Below are positions 35,759 to 45,472 of a stretch of 64,000 bases of DNA, one piece after another. Each line of letters begins with the position of its first letter. Position 1 is the first letter of the stretch. The notes beneath the pieces were generated by a model, which made no database searches, was not told where the DNA came from, and saw nothing but the letters and a program-made list of their open reading frames with translations. The translations under genes and the position numbers were made by a program. The DNA is from Acherontichlamydia pituitae (GTDB lineage: Bacteria > Chlamydiota > Chlamydiia > Chlamydiales > Rhabdochlamydiaceae), in contig JAHCAX010000001.1 in assembly GCA_019634675.1 (NCBI GenBank), forward strand, positions 310,001-374,000, written 5' to 3'.

Positions 35759-35921
35759 AAGTTCTACTTAAGGGGTTGAATTTGCAATGAACTCATAGTG
35801 CAAGCTATTGCCAAAAAATGCAATTCCTACTTGTTATGCGGAGGAAAAGGATCCATTTTGTTTCTTCTTTTGGTTGAAGAAATTTCAACTTCGATGCTAA
35901 CTTGTTGCTTTCTTTTATTAA

Positions 35922-36009
35922 TCACCAGGGGTGCTAAGCCTTGCGATTTTTCGCATCTTAGCTGAGAGAGTCCCTAAAACCTGATCTGGATAATACCAGC
36001 GGAGGGAGT
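35922..36009 (+). ncRNA. TPP (THI-box) riboswitch
   Basis: The conserved THI-element core is complete: CAGGGGTGCT (35926-35935), GCTGAGAGAG (35961-35970), CCCTAAAACCTGATCTGGAT (35972-35991) and AATACCAGCGGAGGGAG (35992-36008). These are the TPP aptamer's pyrimidine and pyrophosphate sensor helices. GGAGGGAG at its 3' end is also the thiM Shine-Dalgarno (the GTG start is at 36010), so TPP binding would hide the ribosome site: translational repression is inferred. Confidence 0.95.
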
Positions 36010-36822
36010 GTGAACGTGCGCATAGATCCACATAGCGTCTGGATTGACATCCAGGCGATCAAAAATTTTTCTCCTTTAGTTCATAACATCACCAATTTTG
36101 TCGTCATGGAGCAAACAGCTAATAGCCTTTTGGCTATTGGAGCGTCTCCCGTCATGGCCCACGCTTTGGAAGAGGTGGAAGAGATGACGATGCTTGCAAA
36201 TAGTCTTGTATTAAATATTGGAACATTGAGCTCTTCCTGGGTCGATGCCATGTTCCTTGCGCTAAATGCTGCTTGCTCAAAAAATATTCCCATCGTTTTT
36301 GACCCTGTTGGAGCTGGCGCGACATCTTATCGAACAAACGTTGCTAACAAGATTTTGAGCCATCAAGCCGTAACGGTCATTCGAGGCAATGCATCTGAAA
36401 TTGTTTCCCTTAACGAACGCATTTGTTCTACGAAAGGAGTGGATAGTACAATCGATCCTTTGCTTCATCTCAAGCAAGCAAAAACGCTCGCCGATCAATA
36501 CAAGTGCATTGTCTGGATGAGTGGAAAAACAGATATTGTCACTGATGGTCTGGCATCCGCTTTTATTCATAATGGACACCCATTAATGGGAAAAGTCACA
36601 GGAATGGGGTGCACTGCAACAGCCATTACTGGAGCGTTTTTATCCGTTAATCCAAGCCCGCTAATGGGATCCATACATGCCGCCATCCTGATGGGTGTTG
36701 CCGGGGAAGTTGCTTCTAATATGGGAAAGGGACCAGGTTCTTATCAACTTAGCTTTACCGATGCACTTTTCAACATTTCTTTAAAAGAGCTCGAAAAGCG
36801 AATGAACGTAGAAATTTTATGA
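36010..36822 (+). CDS. thiM: Hydroxyethylthiazole kinase
   Basis: Phosphorylates 4-methyl-5-(2-hydroxyethyl)thiazole in thiamine salvage. The 270-residue protein shows VHNITNFVVMEQTANSLLAIGASPVMAHA, the VFDPVGAGATSYR block, VIRGNASEIVSL, and GKVTGMGCTATAITGAF with the catalytic Cys/Asp-type loop. The start is GTG at 36010 with GGAGG 4 nt upstream inside the riboswitch; a GTG at 36016 is a weaker alternative. It is first in the thiM-thiE-thiD-MFS-tenA operon. Confidence 0.95.
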   Translation: MNVRIDPHSVWIDIQAIKNFSPLVHNITNFVVMEQTANSLLAIGASPVMAHALEEVEEMTMLANSLVLNIGTLSSSWVDAMFLALNAACSKNIPIVFDPVGAGATSYRTNVANKILSHQAVTVIRGNASEIVSLNERICSTKGVDSTIDPLLHLKQAKTLADQYKCIVWMSGKTDIVTDGLASAFIHNGHPLMGKVTGMGCTATAITGAFLSVNPSPLMGSIHAAILMGVAGEVASNMGKGPGSYQLSFTDALFNISLKELEKRMNVEIL

Positions 36823-37466
36823 AATCTAGGATTGATCTTTCGTTTTACCTTGTTGCAAGCCAAGGCAATCTAGCACAGGAAACTTTTCTGCGGATCATCG
36901 CTCAATCGATTGAAGGAGGCGTAAAGGTCGTTCAATTAAGAGAAAAAGAAGCCTCTTCTCGAGAAATGGTAGCCATGGGAAAAAATCTCCATTCCTTTTT
37001 AAAGCCCCTTGGAATTCCCCTGATCATCAACGACAGGGTCGATATCGCCCATGCAGTAAAAGCAGACGGAGTTCATTCAGGGCAATCTGATTTAACGATA
37101 TCGGAAGCACGGGCCATTCTTGGCAAGGAGGCAATCATTGGCCTTTCTGTTGAAACCATTCCGCAGGTGATTGCCGCTTCAGATGAAGAGGTGGATTACC
37201 TCGCTGCAAGCCCCCTATTTTTTACAAAGACCAAACCCAATTGTGAAAAACAATGGGGCTTTCATGGTTTGCAGCACATCTGTTCGATTTCGCCTCATCC
37301 AATTCTTGCAATTGGAGGCATTAATGAGTCCAACGTGGAAAGAGTTTTAAGGTGCGGAGCAGTAGGAGTCGCTGTTGTTTCTGCTGTTTTCAAAGCCTCA
37401 TGCCCCAAAACAGCTGCTAACGCAATCTTTAACAAGATCAACATACATAGGGCATCAAATGCATAA
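36819..37466 (+). CDS. thiE: Thiamine-phosphate synthase
   Basis: Joins HMP-PP and THZ-P to form thiamine phosphate. The 215-residue TIM-barrel protein shows VVQLREKEASSREM, LIINDRVDIAHAVKADGVH, IIGLSVETIPQV, and ILAIGGINESNVERVL. The pyrophosphate-loop SGQSD differs from the usual LGQxD, and DYLAASPLFFTKTK replaces the usual YIGxGPVF.T.TK; these are family positions and probably tolerated. It overlaps thiM by 4 bp and thiD by 8 bp. Confidence 0.95.
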   Translation: MKSRIDLSFYLVASQGNLAQETFLRIIAQSIEGGVKVVQLREKEASSREMVAMGKNLHSFLKPLGIPLIINDRVDIAHAVKADGVHSGQSDLTISEARAILGKEAIIGLSVETIPQVIAASDEEVDYLAASPLFFTKTKPNCEKQWGFHGLQHICSISPHPILAIGGINESNVERVLRCGAVGVAVVSAVFKASCPKTAANAIFNKINIHRASNA

Positions 37467-38295
37467 AAACCGATTTTTCACCGTTCTTTCAATTGCCGGA
37501 TTTGATGGAAGCTGCGGAGCGGGCATTCAAGCTGATCTCAAAACATTTTCCGCGCTAGGATGCTACGGAACAACTGCTCTCACAGCTATTCCTATTCAAA
37601 ATACTCGCGGTGTCCGAGCCGTTTTTGACATCCCAGCATCCTGTGTAGAAGAGCAGATCAAGGCTATTTTAGATGATATCCCGATCAATACTGTGAAAAT
37701 TGGCATGCTCCATCGGCAAGATATCATAGAATCTGTCGTGAAAATTTTACGCAGTTATCCCATTCCAAATATTGTACTGGATCCTGTGATGCTAGCAAAA
37801 AGCGGCGATCCCCTTTTAATGCCTAATGCCATAGCAGCAATGAGGGACTTGCTTTTTCCGATCGCGACGGTCTTAACTCCCAATTTATTAGAGGCCTCGG
37901 AATTGTTAAAACGCGATATCCGCTCAAAAGATCAAATGGAAGAAGCGGCTTTGGAATTGATAGAAATGGGCCCGCAAGCTGTCGTTGTAAAAGGGGGGCA
38001 TCTCAACGGATCTTGCGACGATTGCCTCGCATTAAATAGGTTCGGAGTTGCAATTCAATGGCTTTACAGTAAGCGCATTAATACCAAAAATACTCATGGT
38101 ACAGGCTGCACCTTTTCAGCAGCAATCGCTTCTTACTTAGCTCGCGGGCTGCCGATAATTGATTCTGTCAGACTCGCAAAACACTATCTGACCAGGTCGA
38201 TTGAAGCGGGAGCTAAGATGCAAATTGGCCAAGGCAATGGACCTGTTCATCATTTTCATCATCTTTGGGAATTCCTACACTTTACTTCCATTTAA
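37459..38295 (+). CDS. thiD: Hydroxymethylpyrimidine / phosphomethylpyrimidine kinase
   Basis: Two successive phosphorylations produce HMP-PP for ThiE. The 278-residue ribokinase-fold protein shows LSIAGFDGSCGAGIQADLKTF, ALTAIPIQNTRGVRA, LDPVMLAKSGDPLL, VVVKGGHL, and NTHGTGCTFSAAIASYLARG with the catalytic GTGC loop. The ATG at 37459 is used; the open frame extends to 37375 but that part overlaps thiE. Third gene of the thiamine operon. Confidence 0.95.
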   Translation: MHKNRFFTVLSIAGFDGSCGAGIQADLKTFSALGCYGTTALTAIPIQNTRGVRAVFDIPASCVEEQIKAILDDIPINTVKIGMLHRQDIIESVVKILRSYPIPNIVLDPVMLAKSGDPLLMPNAIAAMRDLLFPIATVLTPNLLEASELLKRDIRSKDQMEEAALELIEMGPQAVVVKGGHLNGSCDDCLALNRFGVAIQWLYSKRINTKNTHGTGCTFSAAIASYLARGLPIIDSVRLAKHYLTRSIEAGAKMQIGQGNGPVHHFHHLWEFLHFTSI

Positions 38296-38313
38296 ATAAA
38301 AAACAGCCGTCAA

Positions 38314-39555
38314 ATGACATTATTTAATTCAATTTTTAAAGAACCAACATTTATTAAGTCCCGCTCGAAAGAAGTTTGGATCGGATGGATCTCTAGCTTT
38401 GCAGAGGCTTATAACATGGCCATTTACAATTTCATGGCGCCTCTTCTTGCAAGGCATCTATTTCCCCAGCCCACTGAGTGGAAAGCTTTTTTCTTTTCTT
38501 ACTCCCTTGTCCTGATCGCTGCCTGCTTTTTCTATCCAGCGGGCGCTTTTTACTATGGATATCTTGGCGATCGGCAAGGAAGGCAGAAAACTTGCATCTA
38601 TTCAACTCTAGGACTTTCTGTTGCAACCGGCATGATGGCCCTTGTCCCTTTTCAATTTCTAGGAAACAACGCATGGATTTGCATTCTTATTTTAGTGTGC
38701 GCACAACACTTTTTTTCTGGGGGCGAGTACCACGGATCAGTCATTTTTTCCCTTGATCATGCTGGAAATCAACAAAATGGGCTTGTTAGCTCCTTGAGCT
38801 GTCTATTTGCTGTATTTGGACTCATTTCTGCAAATGGATTAGCAACGCTTGCGCTTTTAAACGACAATTTGCTTCTTGTTCGAATGAGCTTCTTAATAGG
38901 CGCAGTTGGAGGAGCCATGAGTTACTACTTAAAAAACCACTGTCAAGAAACACCCGTCTTTATTTCTTTATCCAAAGATCTTTTCAACAAAATGAGTTGG
39001 CTTTCCTTTATTAGATATCAAGTCCGTAAGATAGGGATTGCCGTAATGGTTTTTGCATTTTTTATCGTGAGCTACACATTCCTATTTGTCTTTTTACCTC
39101 TAGCTCATTGGAACAAATCCAGCTCCTTCGACACTTTGAAATCTTTGATTGCATACGGCTCATTTCTTGTTATCGCTGGATTGTTAGCAGATCGAGCGTC
39201 GATCCGAAAAGTCATGCTGACGGGCATCTGTGCATTCTCTATCGCAGTATTGCCGCTCTGTTCGATCTGCTCCGATCTATGGGTTCTGCAATTGCCTTTA
39301 ACGCTATGCGCCTGTCTTGCAATAGGCCCTATTCATAGCTGGATGCTAAACCAATTTGAAGTGCAAAATCGATGCCGAGGAATCTTTGTCAGCTCCGCTA
39401 TTGCAACATCTGTTTTTGGAGGAAGCACTGTCCCCATTTGCTTGATCATCCTGGAAAAAACAGGCTCGCTAGCGATGTGTGCAATTTATCCATTCATGAT
39501 CGCTTTAGGAGCGTTAGCCTGCTTGCTGATCAAACCTTTAGGTACCTGCAAATGA
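38314..39555 (+). CDS. MFS transporter in the thiamine operon
   Basis: A 413-residue major facilitator with 12 predicted helices; motif A is GYLGDRQGRQK after helix 2. The topology and the FMAPLLARHLFP opening resemble the metabolite:H+ symporter group. Substrate is not readable; its place between thiD and tenA under the TPP riboswitch suggests uptake of thiamine, HMP or another thiamine precursor. It overlaps tenA by 4 bp. Confidence 0.85.
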   Translation: MTLFNSIFKEPTFIKSRSKEVWIGWISSFAEAYNMAIYNFMAPLLARHLFPQPTEWKAFFFSYSLVLIAACFFYPAGAFYYGYLGDRQGRQKTCIYSTLGLSVATGMMALVPFQFLGNNAWICILILVCAQHFFSGGEYHGSVIFSLDHAGNQQNGLVSSLSCLFAVFGLISANGLATLALLNDNLLLVRMSFLIGAVGGAMSYYLKNHCQETPVFISLSKDLFNKMSWLSFIRYQVRKIGIAVMVFAFFIVSYTFLFVFLPLAHWNKSSSFDTLKSLIAYGSFLVIAGLLADRASIRKVMLTGICAFSIAVLPLCSICSDLWVLQLPLTLCACLAIGPIHSWMLNQFEVQNRCRGIFVSSAIATSVFGGSTVPICLIILEKTGSLAMCAIYPFMIALGALACLLIKPLGTCK

Positions 39556-40226
39556 AATTTTCTGATGCTCTTTGGGAACACATAAACCCCATTTATCAAA
39601 ACATCATCGATCATCCGTTTAATATCGAGCTAGCAGAAGGGTCGCTAGATCAGAGGCGGTTTATTTTTTATATCAAGCAGGATGCCCATTACTTAATTGG
39701 ATTTTCTCGTGCGTTAGCGCTGATTGCTGGAAGAGCAAACGATTCGAACATGATTCGGCTTTTTTTAGATTTTTCCCTTGGCGCTCTTGTTGCAGAAAGG
39801 GAATTGCATAAAAGATTTTTAGGAGAATACTTTGATGCAAACCATATTGAACCCTCTCCTGCCTGCATGGGATATGTCCAGTACTTGATTGCAACTGCTG
39901 CAACGGCCTCTTTGGAAGAAGGGATCGCCGCTGTACTGCCCTGTTTTTGGATTTATCGAGATGCGGGACGCCATATTGCAGCAAGAGCCAATCATACAAA
40001 CCCCTATTCGTTGTGGATTGACACCTACTCCAGCCAAGAATTCTCAGAAGGGACCGACCTTGCTATATCCATATTGGATGAGATCGCTGCTATATGTTCT
40101 ATCCATACATTGGCCCGCATGAAAACAGCCTTCGAACAATGCTCGGTGTTCGAATGGCATTTTTGGGATGATGCTTATAAATTAGAGGTTTTTAATTCAG
40201 CAAAACTCCCCAGCAAAATAGGTTAA
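39552..40226 (+). CDS. tenA: TenA family thiaminase II / aminopyrimidine aminohydrolase
   Basis: A 224-residue helical protein matching TenA: SDALWEHINPIYQNIIDHPFNIELAEGSL, RFIFYIKQDAHYLIGFSRALALI, the catalytic-Cys block AAVLPCFWIYRDAGR, and FEWHFWDDAYKLE with the Glu that acts as proton donor. It removes the amino group of aminopyrimidine degradation products to regenerate HMP, or hydrolyses thiamine. The ATG at 39552 overlaps the MFS stop by 4 bp (ATGA); the longer frame to 39372 is the MFS gene read out of frame. Confidence 0.93.
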   Translation: MKFSDALWEHINPIYQNIIDHPFNIELAEGSLDQRRFIFYIKQDAHYLIGFSRALALIAGRANDSNMIRLFLDFSLGALVAERELHKRFLGEYFDANHIEPSPACMGYVQYLIATAATASLEEGIAAVLPCFWIYRDAGRHIAARANHTNPYSLWIDTYSSQEFSEGTDLAISILDEIAAICSIHTLARMKTAFEQCSVFEWHFWDDAYKLEVFNSAKLPSKIG

Positions 40227-40235
40227 TGAATTCTA

Positions 40236-40247
40236 AGAGACGTCTCT
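40236..40247. terminator. Short palindrome between convergent genes
   Basis: AGAGACGTCTCT is self-complementary and is followed on the plus strand by AAGTTTTAC. It lies between the tenA stop and the GH63 gene stop. It is too short to be called a strong terminator. Confidence 0.3.
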
Positions 40248-40263
40248 AAGTTTTACAACGGTT

Positions 40264-42936
40264 TCACTTGTACAATTCATCGATGAGGTTGGCGACAAGT
40301 GCGCTCCATCCTGTTTGGTGGGAGGCTCCTAAACCTTTGCCGGTCTCCGGATTATAATACTCATAGAAGAGAATATTGTTGATCCAGTGGGGATCCTTTT
40401 TAAAAGGAAATTTTTGCCCATAGCAAGGCCTGCTGCCATTTGCATCCAATTTAAATAAAGCGACTAACCTTTCGGCAAACGAGACGGCCATTTCGTGGAT
40501 GTTGACAGGCTTTTCTCCCTCGACCTCGACCTTTATCTCATTCTTGGACACGCAAGCGATCTTTTTCAGAGCGTCGATCAACATGTAATTGGCCGGCATC
40601 CAGATCGGCCCCCTCCAATTCGAATTTCCCCCTTTGATCTTCTCAAGGGATTCTGCAGGCTCATACCCAATTTTCCTGTTTTGGAAAGTAAAGGGATAGT
40701 CCTGATGGAACTTCGACAGCGATCGAAAGCCATATTCGGAGCGGAACTCAGTAGGGTCCCAGACATACCTCAAAACGCTTTTGAGCTTGTCCTGGTTCAT
40801 AACGGCAAGCAGATAGTGGGTCTTGCCGCCGCGCTTGATCGGAATGATGCAGTCGGAGATGAGGTCGGGACGGTTTTTAATGAACCATGTGAAATTGGCC
40901 TTGAACTCGGGGAATGCATCAATTTCATGCTCCTCAAGAAGCTCGATCGCATACAAAGGGATGATCCCCACCATCGAGCGGACGCGGAACTTGTCGAATT
41001 TGCCGTCCGGATAGGTCAGGACATCGTAGAAGAACCCATCGCTTTCGCTCCATAATTCGTATTCCTGGTTCCCCCGTTTTTTCATTGCATGCGCAATATA
41101 CACATAGTGTTCGAAGAACTTTGTCGCCAACGCTTCATAGGCCCTGCTCTCCTTTGCCAATTCAAGCGCAATCCGCATCAAGTTCAAACAGAACAAGGCC
41201 ATCCATCCCGTGCCGTCCGATTGCTGCAGCTTGATCCCGCTCGCCAGCCGCATCGAACGGTCGACAACGCTGATGTTGTCCATGCCCAAAAAGCCGCCTT
41301 CGAAAACGTTATTGCCTTCGCTATCTACTTTATTGACCCACCAGGCAAAATTAATCAGCAGCTTGTGAAAACACTTTTCTAAGAAGGCAAGGTCCCCTTT
41401 TCCATGCTTCTGCTTTTCCAATTCATAAAGGCGCAGCGCCGCCCATGCCTGGACAGGAGGGTTGACATCGGAAAATTCCCATTCATAGGAGGGAATTTGC
41501 CCATTAGGATGCTGGAACTGGTCGAACAAAAGAAGCCATAGCTGTTCTTTTGCAAATTGCAAATCGATGAGCGCATAGACCACGCAATGAAAAGCTTGGT
41601 CCCACGCCGCAAACCAGGGATATTCCCACTTGTCTGGCATAATCAGGATCCGCATCGAGTTCAAATGGCGCCAGTGCTCATTGCGGATCGTCAGCCGCGA
41701 TGGCGGCGGCGGTAGGATCGTGTTGTCCCCTTTAAGCCACAAGTTGACATCGAACAGATAGTTCTGCTTGCTCCAGATGATCCCTGCGAACGCCTGCCGC
41801 TGGATCATTTTTTCATCATTGGAGGCCCCTTTGGGATGGACAGATTGATAAAACTTGTCCGCTTCCGCTTTTCGAAGCTCTACGATCTTTTCAACGTCTT
41901 TTAAAGGACTTTTCATCTCCTTATTGGTGAAACGGAGATGGAGGACTACTGATTTTTGCGGCGGAATCTGTTCCAGCTTGTAATGCAGACAAGCTTTGGT
42001 CCCTTTTTCTAATGGATTGACCGTTTTTTCATTGCTGATGATCTTTCGATGGAACCCATCCTTATAATATTCATTCTTCTTTTCAAGGCCTGCAAACCGG
42101 GTCTCATTGTCAGTGAAGAGCATCTCAGCCCCGCGAGGCCCATAGAGGTAGCGTTTTCCTAAACGGTATTCAAAGGAGAGGTTGGAAGGGGAAGAAAGGG
42201 CGGCTTCATCGGCCATCAAGCACAGGTCGCTGCCGTTTTTTGCCTCCGAGCTAATGACCGGAGCGCCTTGGCGCTTATCTTCCCATGCCCATTGATTGCG
42301 GAACCATAGCTGGGGGATCAGATGCAGCGTTGCTGGACGGTCGCCTCGGTTGCACACTTCTATTTTGATGCATAAGTCTTCTTCTGCTGCTTTAGCGTAC
42401 TCGATGAAGATGTCAAAGTAGCGGTTCTTTTCAAATACCCCTGTGTCGATCAGCTCATATTCAGGATCTTTTGTTGTCCTGTTCCGATTTTCATCCTTGA
42501 TCTTTTGGTATGGAAATTCCTCCTGGGGATATTTATAGAGGTACTTCATGTAAGAATGGGTCGGAGTTCCATCCAGATAGTAGTAGCATTCCTTGACATC
42601 CTCCGCATGGTTCCCTTCATTGGAGTTAAGACCGAACAGCCGCTCTTTTAAGATGGGGTCGCGCTCATTCCAGAATGCAGGAGAGAACACTAAAACCTGG
42701 TACCGGTCGCACCATCCGGCAATTCCATCTTCTCCCCATCGGTAAGTCTTATAATGGGACATCTCAAACGGAAAATAGCTCCACGCATCCCCGTTCGGAC
42801 TATAATCCTCTCGGACAGTTCCCCAAGCCCGCTCAGAAACGTAAGGCCCCCACTTGTACCACTTAGGCACAGGAAACTGCTTATTATCTTTTAACCTTTT
42901 ATGCTCCGCGGTCGTTTCATTTTTTTTCTTGGGCAT
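40264..42936 (-). CDS. GH63-like glucosidase (MGH1-like glycoside hydrolase)
   Basis: An 890-residue cytosolic enzyme with an (alpha/alpha)6 barrel in its C-terminal half. Recognisable blocks are WGPYVSERAWGTVREDYSPNGDAW at the N-terminus, KWEYPWFAAWDQAFHCVVYAL, FGQIPSYEWEFSDVNPP-like segments near the middle, and SGIKLQQSDGTGWMALFCLNLM; catalytic Asp/Glu lie in such loops in the family. Bacterial members are alpha-glucosidases of unclear physiological substrate, often trehalose- or glycogen-like. It overlaps glk by 20 bp, so the two form an operon that would liberate and phosphorylate glucose. Confidence 0.85.
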   Translation of the reverse strand: MPKKKNETTAEHKRLKDNKQFPVPKWYKWGPYVSERAWGTVREDYSPNGDAWSYFPFEMSHYKTYRWGEDGIAGWCDRYQVLVFSPAFWNERDPILKERLFGLNSNEGNHAEDVKECYYYLDGTPTHSYMKYLYKYPQEEFPYQKIKDENRNRTTKDPEYELIDTGVFEKNRYFDIFIEYAKAAEEDLCIKIEVCNRGDRPATLHLIPQLWFRNQWAWEDKRQGAPVISSEAKNGSDLCLMADEAALSSPSNLSFEYRLGKRYLYGPRGAEMLFTDNETRFAGLEKKNEYYKDGFHRKIISNEKTVNPLEKGTKACLHYKLEQIPPQKSVVLHLRFTNKEMKSPLKDVEKIVELRKAEADKFYQSVHPKGASNDEKMIQRQAFAGIIWSKQNYLFDVNLWLKGDNTILPPPPSRLTIRNEHWRHLNSMRILIMPDKWEYPWFAAWDQAFHCVVYALIDLQFAKEQLWLLLFDQFQHPNGQIPSYEWEFSDVNPPVQAWAALRLYELEKQKHGKGDLAFLEKCFHKLLINFAWWVNKVDSEGNNVFEGGFLGMDNISVVDRSMRLASGIKLQQSDGTGWMALFCLNLMRIALELAKESRAYEALATKFFEHYVYIAHAMKKRGNQEYELWSESDGFFYDVLTYPDGKFDKFRVRSMVGIIPLYAIELLEEHEIDAFPEFKANFTWFIKNRPDLISDCIIPIKRGGKTHYLLAVMNQDKLKSVLRYVWDPTEFRSEYGFRSLSKFHQDYPFTFQNRKIGYEPAESLEKIKGGNSNWRGPIWMPANYMLIDALKKIACVSKNEIKVEVEGEKPVNIHEMAVSFAERLVALFKLDANGSRPCYGQKFPFKKDPHWINNILFYEYYNPETGKGLGASHQTGWSALVANLIDELYK

Positions 42937-43891
42937 ACTGCGCAGCTCCTAATAAAGCAGTCTGGTCGTTGAGGATCACTTGAACGGGGATTTTGGACAG
43001 CATGTTTAAAAACCTTCCCTTAGCGGTAAACGCCTTCATAAAGCGCCCGTTTTTTAATATGCTGCTAATCCTAGGCGCAATCCCTCCTCCAATGTACATG
43101 CCGTGCGTCGACAGCATTTTTAAAGCAAGGTTTCCAGCTTCGCTCCCATAAATACTGCAGAATAAATCGATCGTGCGGACGCATGCAGGACATTCTTTCT
43201 TCAACGCCATTTCCGTGATGATCCTTTGAGGCTCTTTCTGATTTTCTATGCCAGCAAGAGAAGGACTTTGCTTTTCCTTCTTGGTATCGATTAAAAATTG
43301 GTAGATTTGAAAGATGCCGGAACCGGACAGCACCCTTTCGTAAGAGACATGCTCGAATTTCCCCTTTAAATAGCGCCACAGATCGAGCTGCTCCTCATCC
43401 GTTGGAGCAAAATCCGAATGGCCCCCTTCGCACGCAAAAGGGACATGCGCCTTTCCGTTCCAATACAATCCCGCTTCTCCAAGACCTGTTCCTGCTGATA
43501 TCAACGCCCCATTTCCTTGGAGCTTTTCACCACTGTTCAGGACCAGCAGTTCTTCAGCATTCAATACCGTTACACCCCAAGCATTCGCCTCCAGATCATT
43601 GATCAACCAAACTTTTTTATTTCCAAGCTCTTTTGAAAGCTCGCTTGCATCGATGACCCAAGGCAAGTTCGTCGCTTGGCACCTTCCATTCTGCACCGGG
43701 CCCGCAACTCCGAAGCACGCTGCCTCGACCTGTTTGCCATTCAATGTTTCAATGAACTTTCTGAGCAGGGAAGAAAAGTCGGAAAAATCGGCGCTCCGAT
43801 ATTTTTCTAAAAAAAGAGGATCCCTTTTTTTTCCTTTATCAAAAAAGGCTAACCGAACATTTGTACCGCCGACATCGCCTGCAATAATCAT
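42917..43891 (-). CDS. glk: Glucokinase
   Basis: Phosphorylates glucose with ATP. The 324-residue protein starts MIIAGDVGGTNVRLAFFDKG (ATP phosphate-1 motif); further blocks are ACFGVAGPVQNGRC, NLPWVID, LINDLEANAWGV, ISAGTGLGEAGLY, and FACEGGHSDFAP (EGGH metal/substrate motif). The ATG at 43891 is used because upstream residues in the open frame do not fit the family. It overlaps the GH63 gene, so glucose released by that enzyme could be phosphorylated immediately. Confidence 0.93.
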   Translation of the reverse strand: MIIAGDVGGTNVRLAFFDKGKKRDPLFLEKYRSADFSDFSSLLRKFIETLNGKQVEAACFGVAGPVQNGRCQATNLPWVIDASELSKELGNKKVWLINDLEANAWGVTVLNAEELLVLNSGEKLQGNGALISAGTGLGEAGLYWNGKAHVPFACEGGHSDFAPTDEEQLDLWRYLKGKFEHVSYERVLSGSGIFQIYQFLIDTKKEKQSPSLAGIENQKEPQRIITEMALKKECPACVRTIDLFCSIYGSEAGNLALKMLSTHGMYIGGGIAPRISSILKNGRFMKAFTAKGRFLNMLSKIPVQVILNDQTALLGAAQYAQEKK

Positions 43892-44093
43892 AGGCCTCGC
43901 ATAGCTATAATTTAATATTGAGATATGCGATATCCATTTTCTTTTCCAGAACAGATCTTCTCTAAATCGCTTACACTCTATGCTCCAAAAAGACAATTTT
44001 TTATTTTAAACTGTAAAATTACAAAAATTAATTTAGGCCAAAGAAAAAACAAATCCATGTATAATTTAACAACAAAATTAAAATGGAATAAAA

Positions 44094-45389
44094 ATGATTG
44101 AAATTAACCCCTCTTCAATAAGACATATTGAACAAGCATCTGTTGTCCATGCAGCTTCATTGATATCTCCTTCAATCAATGCTTCCAACGGCTCGACATT
44201 AACATCTCTGGCTGCTGCAGAAAATGACACTTGCTGCCATTGGCTGGTGGAAAAATGGACATCCTTTACAGAAACCGTTTCTTATTATTTTGAGTTGTCA
44301 AAAGCTTATCTATACATCTTTTGGTTTTCCATCACTGAAGCCCTAAAAGAACGGCCCCAAGAGGACAGCTCTCCCGAAGCCCGCACCACTGAAATCCTGA
44401 CTCGAATCATTAGCCAGTACAGAAGTTCATGGCAAGGAAACATCGAAATCAATGCAGAAGTCGGATGCGATCAGCGAATTAATCCCGCCCATTTCTCAAG
44501 TGGCCTTATTGGAACAGAAGCGGTTCCAGAACCTCCAGCCGAAGATATCGGACAGCTGCTGAGATTCTTTGAACAGATGAACACAACGGATCCGCAAAAT
44601 CCTTTCTATCTTAATCCTGCGCTCGTGAATGATGAAGACACCCCTGCAAATTTGGAGCAATTAAGAACTGGCCTAGAGACTTTTCTCAATCAAGTTGAAC
44701 ACAACCAGGTACCTCGATCAGATGTGATCAAAAGGTACCTTCAGCATATCTGCCATTTCTTTTCCCAACCCGATACGAGCCGTGAAGCAAAAATCGACTG
44801 CCTTCTTGGACTAGCTAGAGCTGGACATAGAGGATGCCCAACCAGAATGATGGGAGAAAGCCAAACGCACTACCACCGGATGGCAAGAACAGTTCAAATC
44901 GAAACGCTTCCCGATCAAATTCGCAGAATTCTGCATGACATACGCCTTGGAATCATCGAAGAACTGTCCCAAGGAGATGTCCACCGGCGAGGCGAACTTC
45001 TTTTAAGTATCGGCACGCACCTTGGCATCCAGCAAGCAGACACTGCTTATAATGACGATCCTGGATTGATCATTGAACTTGCCCCTCAACGTTCATTCCC
45101 TTTGTTCTTCAGAGCTTATACAAAGGAAAAAATTATTGAGGTGATCAAAGAATCCATTAACGGACTGCCCATTGAAGGCAGGCCGGCATGGGAACGTGCT
45201 GCTAGAACGATCTCGACAACTCTCGTATCCGAGTGGTTTAGAGATAATGTTCCTGCGGATTTCCAACCAGCTCTTCCGCCTGATGAGAGAGTTGGTTCCT
45301 ATTTGGAACATGTTCTGGACGCCGACACCAATACGATAAAAGATGAAGCCATTGATTCCATGTTAGCACGAATGCAGATCCTTAACTAA
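44094..45389 (+). CDS. Hypothetical protein, possible effector
   Basis: A 431-residue protein that I do not recognise. It has a Ser/Ala-rich N-terminus (QASVVHAASLISPSINASN), an amphipathic/hydrophobic stretch at about residues 65-85 (SKAYLYIFWFSITEA), and a helical C-terminal domain with HICHFFSQPDTSREAKIDCLL and GHRGCPTRMMGESQTHYHRM. It has no signal peptide. It resembles the orphan at 24332-25474 only in general build. Its leader (43892-44093) is A/T-rich and divergent from glk. Effector status is speculation. Confidence 0.65.
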   Translation: MIEINPSSIRHIEQASVVHAASLISPSINASNGSTLTSLAAAENDTCCHWLVEKWTSFTETVSYYFELSKAYLYIFWFSITEALKERPQEDSSPEARTTEILTRIISQYRSSWQGNIEINAEVGCDQRINPAHFSSGLIGTEAVPEPPAEDIGQLLRFFEQMNTTDPQNPFYLNPALVNDEDTPANLEQLRTGLETFLNQVEHNQVPRSDVIKRYLQHICHFFSQPDTSREAKIDCLLGLARAGHRGCPTRMMGESQTHYHRMARTVQIETLPDQIRRILHDIRLGIIEELSQGDVHRRGELLLSIGTHLGIQQADTAYNDDPGLIIELAPQRSFPLFFRAYTKEKIIEVIKESINGLPIEGRPAWERAARTISTTLVSEWFRDNVPADFQPALPPDERVGSYLEHVLDADTNTIKDEAIDSMLARMQILN

Positions 45390-45472
45390 AGATCCGATCT
45401 TTTTCCTCTTGACTCAAAGCCCCATCCAGCCCCAATCTTAGAGTACACTTCAAATCCTCAAGGGGTATTTCC

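Noticed and set aside
39372..39551. Longer tenA N-terminus
   Set aside because: It is the MFS gene read in another frame; TenA homology begins at the ATG at 39552.
43892..43996. Longer glucokinase N-terminus
   Set aside because: Residues upstream of MIIAGDVGGTN do not fit the family, and the region is A/T-rich leader.
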